From Wurfbainia villosa (Eukaryota; Streptophyta; Magnoliopsida; Zingiberales; Zingiberaceae), in contig CM046005.1 of NCBI GenBank assembly GCA_025175895.1, positions 57,622,325 to 57,686,324 on the forward strand: a stretch of 64,000 nt of DNA, given 5' to 3'. Both the position numbers and the translations under genes were made by a program. A model generated the notes under the pieces. It did no database searches. It saw only the letters and a list, made by a program, of their open reading frames with translations, and was not told the DNA's origin. Below, piece after piece: positions 22,221 through 33,756 of the stretch; the first letter of the stretch is position 1; each line of letters opens with the position of its first letter.

Positions 22221-23347
22221 ATCTCCCCCTTTTTGATGTTTGACAAAAACCACAAAACCATTGAGTTAGGCTACCTAACTCAAATCTCCTTACCGATTAT
22301 CCCAAATTGGTAATTTCATAAATTCTCCCCCATTTTGACATACATCAAAAAGGTTCTCCTCAAGGAGGTCAATATCTCATATCCCAATGAGATCTTACAA
22401 TCTCTCCCTTGGTCCAAAAATATCTAGGATGCCTTCTCTCTTCCTAGTGATAAGTCCCATATCACTTAAGAGAGACTTCCTATAAACTCTCCCAATTCTC
22501 CCCCTCATGAGGAAGAAAAACATCCATCATCCCATGATGGATACCTCTACCTAAAGGCTTGCTTCCCCTTGACCATTGCACCAACAATTTCCTTGGAGAG
22601 TCCCTAGGCCTATAGGAACACTAAACCATCAAAATTAAAGGCAAAAGTTCAAACATGAACTCTCACACACCTTAAAATTGATACACACCTTAAACAACTC
22701 TCCTAATCCATATCCAATGGATTTTCACCCTTTCCAATACTTTCCAAAGCATATCCTAGGGTTAGGAGCAGTTAGGGTAACCTAACATAGCTGAAATATG
22801 AGCTAAATATCCTTGTTTACCCGAAATCAGCTTTGGCAGTCGACTCTTACAGTCACCAGTCGACTTCCATTGACGCCAGTCGACTGCCATAGGCGGCAGT
22901 CTACTGATTTCTGCAAATGCAGAAATCAGAATTCAGAAATGATTTTCAAAAAATCATAAGTAAATATACGTATTTTGAAAAATCTTGAAAATTCATACGT
23001 ACATTACTTATAACAAATACAATGGGTGAAAAATATTTGAAAATTAAATTACCCATAAAATTAGGAGATTGACACAAAGTTTAAAACCATTGAAAAGTTT
23101 AATGTTTTGACCTTACTTTGTATTAACTCCATCAATGGTGATTGATATCAAAAGATAGACTTCACCAAGGTTTTTTAAAATGATTTTAAAATATTTTTTA
23201 AAAACCTATATTGGATCATGATCAATGGGCTCAATGCACATGACTTGCAAATTAGCTTTCCCCATGATCCACACATGATATAAGATGAGTTTGAGTTCAT
23301 CTAGATGAAAAAACTATGCACCTTGAACATAACTCATTTCCTAACAT
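22221..23347 (-). other. Non-coding 3' internal region of D'
   Basis: Matches 62,075-63,282 of D'' and part of 26,294-26,832 of D, segment by segment, for example the TGGACCAAGGG and GGAGATTGGTACAAAGT blocks. No frame is conserved. One exact CAGTCGACTG (22,877) and several variants lie at 22,838-22,910. It ends at the B1 target duplication CTCAC. Confidence 0.65.
22838..22910. repeat. Small palindrome cluster inside D' internal region
   Basis: CAGTCGACTC, CAGTCGACTT, CAGTCGACTG (22,877-22,886) and CAGTCTACTG within 73 bp. I see no TATA box next to it. Confidence 0.6.
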
Positions 23348-23352
23348 CTCAC

Positions 23353-24857
23353 TAAAGGTCGAAGCTTCGCTTCCCTTTTCAACTTGGTCGATTGTGCATG
23401 GCAATCCTATCTACGTCTCCGGATTAAAAAAATTAATCCTTGACGAAGACGGATTACCCAAGAAACCGATCCATCATCGTGCTATTCGATTCGAGTGGCC
23501 TCTTGAATAAACTTGTTATTCAAGCAACCTAACTCTTTTCCTTGATTAGCCGTGGAATAGATGATGTATGGATCGTCGATTTTTGTGTTTATCTTCGGGG
23601 TCCAAGTAAATTAGCCACATACAATTATACAAAAGAACTAAATCAAAATAAATAAGATTATACCTCTTGTATGCCTCTTGATCTTCTATTGTATATCCTT
23701 TCCTCCTCTTGAACATTGTGTGGGCAACGATCCTTCAAGAGTTAAAACATCTTAGATCGCGTATCTTCCTTTTCTTGTTCGCTTCGAACAAAGGAAGATA
23801 ATCAAAGACTTCTTCTTCTCCTTTCTAGAACCGACCACCAAGCTCCAAGCTTGATCCTTGCTGCCGGCCAAGGAGAGGAAGAGGAATGTGGGCGCCGGCC
23901 AAAACCTCCAAGGGAAGAAGCCCTAACTCTTGCCGTTGACCAAGACTTGAGGGAAGAAGGTGCCGCCCTAGGAGAGGAGAAGGAGGAGCCGGCTAAGAAC
24001 AAAGGAAAAGAATGAAAACCCTAATCCTCCTCTTGGTTGCCGCCGATCCTAAGGGAGAAGCCAACACAATGGTTGCCGCCCAACCTCTCCAAACCCTAGC
24101 ACCCAAAAACCAAGATAGATAATATCCCTTGCCGCCCAAGCCTTGTAACCTATTTATAGATTTTGCCCAAACCTCCTTTTAATCTTGTCCATCGGATCTA
24201 GGTTTCATGAGGGTTTTAATAGGCTACAATAGAGACCATGAGGAGGAGTTGGATCTTGGTCACCCAATGGATCTAGCCCACATAAAGTCCGATCTATTAA
24301 TGATAATCCATTCCACTAGAGGATTATCATTGATCTACCTCACCAACCCCCATAAATAAATATGAGCTCCATATATTAATTGTACAAATATATCTCCATG
24401 TTTAAGATCTCGAATGTCCGTTAATTAATTAATTTACTGACGATTAATTAATCAACATCTAACTCCATGAGTAGTACCACTCAACCTTATCATCATGCCG
24501 GACCAAGTCCACCTGCAGAGTTTACATGATGATCCTTATGAGCTCCTCAAGGGGACATCATCATCCTGATATATAGGACACAGTTTCCTCCTATAATCAA
24601 TGACACACCATGTAAATAATATCATTTCCCAACTTATCGAGCATATTGATTTAATCTATAAATCTCGCCCATTGGTAAATTAAAGAAATAAATACTAAGT
24701 ACATGTGCCCGTTATTATATCGGGATTAAGAGCATGTACACCATAATATCCAAGGTCCGATTCAATTATGTAGTCGACAATAAATTGAATCACCTCTAAG
24801 TCGGTTCTGCTCAATACACACAAAGTATACTAGTGTAATTCTATGGTCAAGACAAAC
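23353..24857 (-). repeat. 3' LTR of Copia B1, distal part
   Basis: Aligns from TAAAGGTCGAAGCTTCGC with 56,837 onwards (TGAAGGTCGAAGCTTTGC) and with 40,427 onwards. It is interrupted at 24,857 by element D and resumes at 39,322. Confidence 0.85.
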
Positions 24858-25374
24858 TGTTAGGGATCGTTTGGAATGGCTAGAGGGGGGGGGGTGAATA
24901 GCGTCAATGGAATTCTTTCGCGTTCGTGTCTACAATTTCGTTAGCGCAGCGGAATATAGATATAATACAATAACGAAATACACAACACGCTAACACAATG
25001 ATATAACGTGGTTCGGAACCACATGGTTCCTACTCCACGGATCGGGTTCGTACGAACCCTAGCGATGCCACAAATACCACTAATCAATAAACTCCTTCTC
25101 GACAACAAGTCGGAGGCGGAGAAACCTCGTACAAATGTTTACAATAATAAACAAGTAAATACAAGCAAATACAATATGAAATACAAATGCAAGTAAAGGA
25201 AAAACACTTTACAAGAGCTTTGGATTGCTTGATCTTTGATTGCCTTGAACTAGCTTTGAAGGACTGGAAAGCACCAACTTCCCCCTTCAATTTCGCTCAA
25301 GAAAATTGCTATCTTTTCCTCCATCACGAGCTCCTTATATTCTTTGGAAAGGTTGATCGATCCGCCGGGACCAT

Positions 25375-25559
25375 CAGTCGACTGATCACACTGTTGCTGT
25401 GAGACAACGGTGTAATCCACGCTGGAAAAATCCAACGGCTAGGACATCAGTCGACTGATCATGACCATCAGTCGACTGATGAGCCATCACTCGACTGCTC
25501 GTCTCAGCAGTTGAGTGAGACTCCATTCTATGGCCGAAAATCCGAGCATCAGTCGACTG
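25375..25559. promoter_or_regulatory. CAGTCGACTG palindrome cluster, 3' LTR D
   Basis: Exact copies at 25,375, 25,448, 25,469 and 25,550, often extended to the 12-mer TCAGTCGACTGA. Two sites present in the partner LTR (38,665 and 38,686) are replaced here by GGTCCGACCG-like sequence. Confidence 0.8.
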
Positions 25560-25867
25560 ATAACATAATCGGGCCGATCGATTGCCCATCATCGATCGCT
25601 TACGCGGCGATCGCTAGCTACTTCGCTCAAACCCTAGTTGACTTAGTCGGTCCGACCGCCACATGACACCCGGCACACCTCAAACATGAGGTTTTAACCC
25701 AAGTATGGTTCCCCCATACTTGCTAGACCACCCTTAGCCTAGACCTAAGCCTTCTAGCCACCTCCATCAGCCTCACGCCTCTCGGATCCCTCCAAGTCAT
25801 CCATGACTTGTTCATCCATCGCGCTAGCCTTCAGGTGCTTCCATTGGCTATGTCATGCTAACGGTGT

Positions 25868-26200
25868 CTACACCGCCAAGGCACTTTGGACTTACGCCGC
25901 CAAGACTCCGCTTGGACTTTACGCCGCCAACCATTGGACTTATGCTGCCAAGACTCCCGCTTGGACTTTACGCCGCCAATATCAATCCCCTTGGACTTTC
26001 TCTTGCCAACCCATGTTGGACTTTCCATGCCAAGACCATGCTTGGACTTTCCTTGCCAACCCATGTTGGACTTTCCATGCCAAGTACTCAAGACTTGGAC
26101 TTTACCTTGCCAAGATCCATGCTTGGACTTTCCCAAATGCCAAGTGTCCCACTTGGACTTTCCATGCCAAGTACTCAAGACTTGGACTTCCCTATGACAA
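25868..26200. repeat. CTTGGAC/GCCAAG array, 3' LTR D
   Basis: Repeated units such as CTTGGACTTTCCATGCCAAG at about 20-27 bp spacing, matching 38,890-39,225. Spurious frames are open on both strands. Confidence 0.75.
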
Positions 26201-26293
26201 TTACATTGTCATATGTTTTTGTCGAACATCAAAACATCACTCGAGTCAAACTCGAGTCCTGGTCAATCGTGACCTGGGCCGATTGCACCAACA

Positions 26294-26832
26294 ATCTCCC
26301 CCTTTTTGATGTTTGACAAAAACCAAACAAATTATTGAGTTAGAACACTAACTCAAATCCTTTACCAATTATCCCACATTGGTAAATACTCTCCAAATGT
26401 TCTCCCCCAAATATTCTCCCCCTTTTTGACTAACATCAAAAAGGTTTTCTTCCCAAGGAGGTCAATGTCTCATGTCCCAATGAGATCTTACAATCTCCCC
26501 CTTATCCAAAAATACTTAGGATGCCTACCATCTTCCTAGTGATAAATCCAATATCACTCAAGAGAGACAATCCCATTTACTCTCCCAATTTCCAAATTGG
26601 GTCTCTCAAAAGTCCCATCAATTTCCCAATTGATGTCATATTCTCCCAATAACTTCTCCTCTTCAAGGAGAAAAACACATCCATCATCCCAAGATGGATA
26701 TCTCCCCCTAAAGGCTTGCTCCCCCTTGACCATTGCACCAACAATGTCCTTGGGAAGTCCCTAAGCCAATAGGAACTTTAAACCATCAAAATTAAGGTTA
26801 GAAATTCAACATTGAACTTTCCAACACCTTAA
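26294..26832 (-). other. Non-coding 3' internal region of D, truncated
   Basis: Aligns with 62,075-62,610 of D'' and then breaks off. No conserved frame is seen. Confidence 0.65.
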
Positions 26833-26855
26833 CATTGAACTTTCCAAAATTAAGC
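26833..26855. other. Templated filler DNA at the D/E deletion junction
   Basis: CATTGAACTTTCCAA at 26,833-26,847 is an exact copy of 26,810-26,824 a few bases upstream, followed by AATTAAG, also found at 26,790-26,796. It joins D to truncated Gypsy E, the footprint of break repair with local copying. Confidence 0.6.
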
Positions 26856-27347
26856 CACATCCCTTTTCATGCCGGACCACCAAAATTTATCTCTTAAGTC
26901 CTGATACATTTTATTAGATCCAGGATGCATGGTATAAGGTGTTCCATGGGATTCCTCGAGTATCTTCTTCCGTAATTCCGGATCGTCCGGAATACATAGT
27001 TGGTCCCGGAGGTATAATAGTCCGCTGTCGGAAATGCGGAATCCATTATCCCTTCCTTCCAGGACTTCCTGTTTGATCTTTTGGATGTCTGAATCACCAT
27101 CTTGCTTTCCCATTATATCGTCGAACAGCGTCGGCGCTATCGTCATGGTGGAAAGTTGTCCAGAAATAATCTCTATCCCGTAATTCATTATTTCCCTTTT
27201 CAGGGGTTGAGATAGCATCGATAAGGACATCAAAGCGGCACCGGACTTTCTGCTCAGTGCATCTGCCACTTTGTTGGCCTTCCCGGGATGATAGAATATC
27301 TCACAATCATAATCTTTAACTAGCTCGAGCCATCGGCGTTGCCTCAT
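26856..27347 (-). pseudogene. Gypsy E RNase H end and integrase zinc-binding region
   Basis: Open reading of about 165 codons: MRQRRWLELVKDYDCEIFYH and PGKANKVADALSRK (end of RNase H and the connecting stretch), then LYLRDQLCIPDDPELRKKIL and EESHGTPYTMHPGSNKMYQD, ending with KFWWSGMKRDVA. The last two blocks are the H2C2 zinc-binding N-terminus of Ty3/Gypsy integrase, whose first His pair lies in the HGTPYTMHPG block. The catalytic integrase core should follow but is deleted, so this copy cannot integrate. Confidence 0.85.
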
Positions 27348-28596
27348 ATTTAGGTCTTTCTGAGTGAAGAAATATCTCAGACTCTGGTGTATTAAGTAGT
27401 GCCTCCATATTTTTTGAGGCGAACACCACAGTTTGCTAGTTCTAAGTCATGGGTAGGATAATTTCTTTCGTGCTCCTTGGTATGTAGAGCGTAGCGATAA
27501 CCTTGCCATTTTGCATAAGTTGACTCAGAGTCCTAGTTTAGAGCGTCACTATACATATGAAGCTTTCATTATCTTGAGGAGAGTCGAATGGGGCGTGGTT
27601 AGTCTCCTCTTGATTCAGTAAAACTCCTCTCACGATCCTCGATCCATTTGTATTCTTTGGTCCTTTCGGGTGAGGCATGTCATAGACTGCAATTCTAGAG
27701 AGGTCCTCTACAAATTTTCTGTAGTGCTTTGCTAGCAGAAAACTTGATTTCATTCGCATTCCTTGGCCTATTCGAGTTCCTCACAGCTTAAATCTTTATT
27801 GGGTCTACCATGATTCCTTCTTTAGAGATGACATGACCGAAGCGACATGATTGAGCGAACTCACATTTGGAGAATTTCATATAGTTGCTCTTTCTGAAGA
27901 ATGCGTATCAGTCTTGGATGTTGACATGCTCTTCTTGGTCTCTCGAGTAGATAAGAATATCGTCGATGAAAGCGATTACAAATTTGTCGAGGAAAGGCGA
28001 GAATACTCGATTCATCAGTCCATGAACATCGCGGAGCATTGGTTACTCAGAAGGGCATAACTACGAACTCATAATGTCAGTATCTCGTCAGGAAGCCGTC
28101 TTGAATATCGCACGGCTTTACTTTTACTTGATGATAGCGGACACGAGATCGATCTTGGAAAGAGCGGTAGCTCCCTTGATTGGTCGAGCAGTCGTCGATC
28201 ACAGGAAGGGGTACCTATTCTTGATAGTCACGTTGTTCGGTGCGGTAGTCTATACACATTCGCATAGACCCATCTTTTTCTTTATGAAACACCTTTGGAG
28301 CTCCCCATGGTGAGTGGTAGGGGCGGATAAATCCTAGTCAAGTAACTCCTGTGCATTTACGAAGTTCTTTCAACTCGATCGGCGCCATCGGTAGGTGCCT
28401 TGGAGATCGGATTAGTTCAGAATCAATTCGATCTCGAACTCAATTTCTCTATCGGTGGTAATCCGGGTAGGTCATCGGGAATACCTCGGATGGTCACATA
28501 CCACTCGACATCTTCTATCTTCGGTTCTTTCTTGATATGGTTTCCACCACATGTGCTAGAAATCCGGTGCATCCCTTTTCTAACATTCTTGGGCTT
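27348..28596 (-). pseudogene. Gypsy E reverse transcriptase, scrambled by frameshifts
   Basis: Only fragments are readable. KHYRKFVEDLSRIAVYDMPH (27,640-27,740) is the block that follows the Gypsy reverse transcriptase palm, and PQDNESFIC (about 27,560) starts the RNase H. No single frame exceeds about 75 codons. Position between protease and RNase H and these fragments support the call. No plus-strand gene is credible here. Confidence 0.6.
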
Positions 28597-29112
28597 TTAG
28601 CGCGATAAAAATTTCCTCGTTCCTTTCTTTGACTCCCAGATAAACTCAAATGAAACCTGCTTGGTCGGAAGGTCACCCTCCGTTCGACACTCAATTGAAG
28701 CACCGTGCTTGTGCGTAAAATCCATGCCCAATATAACATCATAGTCCCACATATCTAGGACTATCAGGTCACAATAGAGCTCCCTGTCTGCGAGTCTAAT
28801 TGGTGCGGTGCGCAGAATATGGGTGGACGACATCACTTCTCCCGAAGGTAACGTGGTTAAAAATTTATAGTCCAAGACTTGGGGATGCCTATCTATCTTT
28901 CTTGTGAAAGGCGTAGAGATGAACGAATGGGTTGCCCTAGTGTCAAATAACACAATAGCATACTGACTGAAAATAAATATCTGACCTGTGACAACCGTCG
29001 AGGCACTCGCCACATCTTCCCTGGTGAGGGAGAACACCCTGGCATTTGTCCCAATGGGTGGGGCTTCCAGTCTCCCTTGGCTTATCTGAGGACCCTCTAT
29101 CGTAGCCTGCAT
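28597..29112 (-). pseudogene. Gypsy E protease (retropepsin-like)
   Basis: An aspartic protease that would cleave the Gag-Pol polyprotein. The active-site block reads LFDTRATHSFIS where the family has D-(T/S)-G-A, so the essential Gly is Arg. The later block LIVLDMWDYDVILGMDF is the conserved ILGMDWL-type region. It follows the gag zinc knuckle and precedes the reverse transcriptase. The frame ends within a shifted junction at 28,597. Confidence 0.75.
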
Positions 29113-29437
29113 ATGGTGAAGCTGTGGAGGAGCTCCCGATGCAGGACATACTCTTCTTGAGAGTGCGGAACTCGGGTAGGCGGTTCAAGCTATGTGCCCC
29201 TCTAGTCCGATTGTAACACTTCCTCGTGCCAGCGACATTCCCGGATGCTTCTTCCCACATGTAGGACAGTCGGGATACCCAGTTTGGCTGTTCCCTGGGC
29301 CTCCTTTTGGGCCATTCCACTATTTCTTCTTGCCACTGCGGTCCCTCTTCCAGCTAGTATTCTGGGATTTCGAATCTCCGGTCCACGCCTTACTCTGCTG
29401 ACTGATGTTGTTCAGGTAGTGCTCGGTGACTAGTACA
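29113..29437 (-). pseudogene. Gypsy E gag zinc-finger region
   Basis: The minus strand near 29,200-29,300 reads CPTCGKKHPGM followed by RKCYN in one frame and GLEGHIA in another. Together these resemble the two-part CCHC finger of chromovirus Gag, split by a frameshift. Confidence 0.5.
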
Positions 29438-30140
29438 CTACTGAATAGCTCTTCGACGGTCTGGGGTCGATTGACTCACTGGCCACATTGAGCTATCTCT
29501 GTCGCAACATTTTTTGTGAGTCCGATCCTCTCCCTTTCGATGACTAACTCTGGCGAGAGCGTGCGGTCGGTTGAACCTTTTCATAGCTTCACTAACTGAT
29601 AGATCGCCTTGTCGGAACTCGAGGAACTCATCGTAGTGCTTATTTGTGATCCGTCTCTGAAAGAACTCCTCGAAGAACTCCGATTCAAAGTCTGTCCACC
29701 TCATTTGATTTACTTGTCTCTTTGCTTTGACTCTCTCCCACCACATCCTTGCATCTCGGAAAGGCGAGCGAGGCACATTTTATCTTTTCGTGCTCGGGCC
29801 AATCCAGCTGCTCCACGATGCTCTCCTTTATTTTGAACCAGGCTTGGGCATCCCATGGTTCGCCGGCACCAGAGAAATTTTCTGGTTTCAGCCTCTGCCA
29901 CTGAATCAGATAGGCTTCGGGCCGGACCCCGGTGGCAGCATTGATTAGCGGTGCTTGCACCATAGTGGTCGTGTTAGGAGTTACGTTCTGCATCCCTGGT
30001 GTGGTGCTAGGGTTCCCTTGTTGATTCGTGAGAGCATTGATAACCATTTGTTCTGCGACTGTGTGTAGCTCGGTAACCACATGCATCAAATCTGGTGGGG
30101 GTGCTGAGTCATTCCCTCTAGCACTACGTCTCCCATTCAT
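29438..30140 (-). pseudogene. Gypsy E gag capsid region
   Basis: Starts MNGRRSARGNDSAPPPDLMH at 30,140. The N-terminal part contains EAYLIQWQRLKPENFSGAGE, then SIVEQLDWPEHEKIKCASLA. A frameshift near 29,750 leads into WWERVKAKRQVNQMRWTDFE, the retrotransposon gag core, and LEFRQGDLSVSEAMKRFN. Gag would form the particle around the RNA. The ATG sits 385 bp downstream of the primer site, in a leader that carries a short tandem repeat. Confidence 0.75.
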
Positions 30141-30297
30141 GTTATCTAAGTGATAAATAAATAATTAATTAAGGTATTATTATAATTTCTTCTCATATAC
30201 AGGCATCTAACATCCCATATCGTAAACAAGGTAAGGTATCCTTTCTAGTGATATTCCTAGGTTAGAGACATGTTTCCATCCTATAAGGCATGGTAAG

Positions 30298-30425
30298 GTA
30301 TCATTACTATCTAAGTCACGAGTACGGTTCCATTCTACTAAACAGGATGAGGTATTACTTCTATCTAAGTCACAAGTATGGTTCCATTCTACTAAAACAT
30401 GATGAGGTATTATTTCTATCTAAAT
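30298..30425. repeat. 63-bp tandem repeat in Gypsy E leader
   Basis: Two and a half copies of ATCTAAGTCACRAGTAYGG + TTCCATTCTACTAAA, between the primer site and gag. Confidence 0.65.
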
Positions 30426-30525
30426 AGAAGACATTCTTCATTATAAAAGAAACTTAAGTATACATAAAGTTACTTACTTGGAAACAGCAGGAAGGAGGCT
30501 TGATGTGTGATAGTGGAAAGGTGAA

Positions 30526-30540
30526 CCCGCTCTGATACCA
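30526..30540 (-). other. Primer-binding site of Gypsy E
   Basis: Minus strand TGGTATCAGAGCGGG, complementary to initiator-Met tRNA, two bases from the LTR edge at 30,543. Confidence 0.85.
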
Positions 30541-31179
30541 CCTGTAACGCCCGCCCTTATCTGCTCTCAGGGCGGCGCTACTTTACTATTTTTTTTTAAC
30601 ATGTTATCATAACTTAAATCTTCTTTTGCACATGCGTCACATATCATATTCATAATCAGCATGTTAACATATCTTGTCACATTTCTAACTTGCATAACAT
30701 AAAGAGTCATTCATGAGTTCTTAAGTAATTGAAACGATAACATAAATAAGCATCATCCAACATGATACTAAAGTGATCTATAAGTCTTATGTTAAGCAAA
30801 GTCTTAAGTGGTTCATTGTGCATGTAATATAAGCAGATAGTAACAGGGTCTTTCTCCACCATGCCACTATCACACACACTTGGCCCTTCCTGCTACTTCC
30901 TCTAGTTCAGGTTTCCTTCATCTGCAGTATACGGACAACATACACTATAAGCATATAGCTTAGTAAGATTCTTGCCTACTCACAAAAGCCACAAACTTCA
31001 TCAAGCAATTAGAAACATGAGCATACTAGCATAAATAGCCTAAGTGTTTCATAGCAACGCTAATTAACAACATACCCACGTAATAAAAAAAAACCTAAGC
31101 ATGGCATAGAGATTACATCAGCATGTTAAGCATAATTAAATCTAAGCATGGCATAATTTAACATAAGCATTCATAACAT

Positions 31180-31690
31180 TGTAAATCTTAGACATGCATA
31201 AAGTACATAATCACAAATATTCTTAACTCAACTATAAGCATCATAACTTCATAAAATCTAACATGTATAAAGGACAAGTTCATAAGCATTCATAACATAA
31301 GTATCCGTAACATCATAAATCTTAAACATGCATAAAGTCCTATAGTCACAAATATTCTTAACTCAACTATAAGCATCATAACTTCATAAAATCTAACATG
31401 TATAAAGGACAAGTTCATAAGCATTCATAACATAAGTATCCGTAACATCATAAATCTTAAACATGCATAAAGTCCATAGTCACAAATATTCTTAACTCAA
31501 CTATAAGCATCATAACTTCATAAAATCTAACATGTATAAAGGACAAGTTCATAAGCATTCATAACATAAGTATCCGTAACATCATAAATCTTAAACATGC
31601 ATAAAGTCCATAGTCACAAATATTCTTAACTCAACTATAAGCATCATAACTTCATAAAATCTAACATGTATAAAGGACATAATCATAAGC
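31180..31690. repeat. 134-bp tandem repeat in LTR E
   Basis: Marker CGTAACATCATAAATCTTAA recurs at 31,306, 31,441 and 31,575. About 3.8 copies in total, nearly identical. Confidence 0.8.
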
Positions 31691-32013
31691 ATTTTTAAAC
31701 TTAACCATAAGCATTCATAGACTTTAACATAAGCATGCACAATTTCATAAAAGTCTTTTCTTTTCAAAACATATACATATAGATACTTCAACATAATCAT
31801 AACTTGCTTGGGGCCCTGTGTTAAGTACCACATAATGCGCTGCTTCCCTAATAGGTCAGTAGCGAGCCACCAGACCTACTAGAGCAAGACCTATTACGTC
31901 TTACAAGGGAAAGACATCTTACGTCTTCTTATGTCCCTATGGATTTGATTAACGACCACCTGACGGGTCGGGTACTTAACCTCTTACAAAGTAAAATACT
32001 TAATTCCTTTCTT

Positions 32014-32185
32014 TCTTGTCTTATCATAAGGAGAGCTCTTAATCCCTACTTGAAAGGGAAGCATCTCCATCTTATCTTATCATAAGGAGAGCTCTTAATC
32101 CCTACTTGAAAGGGAAGCATCTCCATCTTATCTTATCATAAGGAGAGCTCTTAATCCCTACTTGAAAGGGAAGCATCTCCACCTT
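32014..32185. repeat. 56-bp tandem repeat in LTR E
   Basis: AAGGAGAGCTCTTAATCCC recurs at 32,028, 32,084 and 32,140. Three almost perfect copies. Confidence 0.85.
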
Positions 32186-32219
32186 AGACATTTCATAGCA
32201 TACATGCATTCATAACATA

Positions 32220-32660
32220 AAGGGGTCCTAAAGCATAAACATGTTCATCACATAAGCATATTTCATAGGCATATTCATGGCATGTTAAATCATAAAACAT
32301 GTTCATCACATAGGCATATTTCATGGCATATTATATCATAAACTTGTTCATCACATGAGCATATTTCCTAGGCATATTCATGGCATGTTAAATCATAAAA
32401 CATGTTCATCACATAGGCATATTTCATAGCATATTATATCATAAACTTGTTCATCACATGAGCATATTTCCTAGGCATATCCATGGCATATTAAATCATA
32501 AAACAGGTTCATCACCTAATCATATTTCATAGGCATATTCATGGCATATTAAATCATAAAACATGTTCATCACATAGGCATATTTCCTAGGCATATTCAT
32601 GGCATATTAAATCATAAAACATGTTCATCACATAGGCATATTTCCTAGGCATATATCATA
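32220..32660. repeat. Short CATAAACATGTTCATCACAT array in LTR E
   Basis: Interleaved units of roughly 57-65 bp containing GTTCATCACATAGGCATAT and GGCATATTCATGGCAT. Confidence 0.7.
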
Positions 32661-33190
32661 GCATAACTTCATAAGGGGCATTTTCATGAAACCCTAACCC
32701 TAAAACCATGGGTGGCCGAAACTTATAGGGGCACAAGGCTTGGGTTTTTGTCACCTAAATTCATTCATGTAGGCATATATCATAGCATAACTTCATAAGG
32801 GGCATTTTCATGAAACCCTAACCCTAAAACCATGGGTGGCCGAAACTTATAGGGGCATAAGGCTTGGGTTTTTGTCACCTAAATTTATTCATGTAGGCAT
32901 ATATCATAGCATAACTTCATAAGGGCCATTTTCATGAAACCCTAACCCTAAATTCCTTGGTTGGCCGAAACATATATGGCCATGAGTTGGGTTTTTGGCA
33001 CCTAAAAATCCCTACTTGATGCCTACACTCTATGAACATAACCTTAGAATCAAGTTCATGCAACCCTAACCCTAAAAGCTTGGGTTGGCCGAAACATGTA
33101 AGGGCTAAACTCCTTGGACTTTTGACCCTAAAGATTCCTACTTGAAGCATACAACCCATAAAAATTTCCCTAGTAGCATTTTCATGAATC
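32645..33190. repeat. About 124-bp repeat with telomere-like box in LTR E
   Basis: Four diverging units, each with AAACCCTAACCCTAAA or a variant, followed by TTGGCCGAAAC. The telomere-like box is internal to the unit, so this is not a telomere. Confidence 0.7.
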
Positions 33191-33756
33191 CTAGCCCATA
33201 AACTTAGTTAGCCGAGACCTAGGGGGCTACAACTTCATATTTCTTTCATGTAACCTATCCTACAAAACTAATATATTGCAGGTGAGGGAATCTTACATCC
33301 TTCGCTTGCTTGTAGTGGGTAGTTGACCTTATGGAAGCCAAGAACTAGCTTCTCCTTGCTTGGATGAGGTTCGGCCAAAGGTGAAAATGGAGAGGGGGAG
33401 AGATGGGTTTTCGGTGAGGAAGAAGAAGGGAAGAAGAAGTGGCCAAGTGGAAACTTCCTTCTTCTTTATAAAGGGAGGAAGAGAAGTTTCTCTTCTCTTT
33501 TCCATGCCCCTTCATTTACCCTCATCACACTTATCTACAATTTCCCCTCTTCTTCTAATGATATAATCCTATTGGGCTTCTGGTTAGTGGGTGCATCTAT
33601 AGGGCTTGGCTATCTCTAGAGGTTTGGGGTTCAATTCCTAGGCCTTGCATCTCTTTTTGTCTATTTTCTTTTATTTTTCGAAAAAGCCCACATCAAGCCC
33701 ATTATTGTAAAGCCAAAAACTCTCGTAAAATTGCTAGAAATTTTACGGGCGTTACA

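Larger units (their letters stand above)
24858..26293 (-). repeat. 3' LTR of element D
   Basis: Minus-strand TGTTGGTGCAATCGG to CGATCCCTAACA, with the purine tract AAAAAGGGGGAGAT at 26,294-26,307 inside. By eye it differs from the 5' LTR at few positions in its outer thirds and at many in 25,340-25,660. Confidence 0.85.
26856..33756 (-). mobile_element. Gypsy E (Tekay/Del-like chromovirus), 3' half deleted
   Basis: In minus-strand order: 5' LTR 30,543-33,756 (3.2 kb), primer site 30,526-30,540, gag 29,438-30,140, protease 28,597-29,112, decayed reverse transcriptase and RNase H, and the start of integrase (26,856). The rest of integrase and the 3' LTR are missing, together with adjacent D sequence. 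It is inserted in the extra gene of D; the 3' edge of that gene is at 33,757. Confidence 0.8.
30543..33756 (-). repeat. 5' LTR of Gypsy E, 3.2 kb, rich in tandem arrays
   Basis: Edges TGTAACGCCCG and CGGGCGTTACA form an 11-bp inverted repeat. Inside are four different tandem arrays. A relative in the opposite orientation occurs as solo LTR E' at 42,087-52,572. The small frames inside are chance. Confidence 0.85.

Noticed and set aside
21608..22221. Plus-strand frames of up to 143 codons (and similar at 25,803-26,316, 38,826-39,417, 43,130-43,479, 50,159-50,489 and 61,765-62,097)
   Set aside because: They lie in the CTTGG/CCAAG arrays of LTRs, are open in two or three registers at once and repeat LDFPC-type phrases. 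They are not proteins.
31180..31690. Regularly spaced direct repeats that might suggest a CRISPR array
   Set aside because: Units are tandem and 134 bp long with no unique spacers, inside a plant Gypsy LTR.
32680..33080. Telomere-like AAACCCTAACCCTAAA repeats
   Set aside because: Only one box per 124-bp LTR repeat unit. Not a telomere or interstitial telomere array.
33360..33566. 68-codon plus-strand frame
   Set aside because: Within LTR E, no homologue in LTR E', likely chance.
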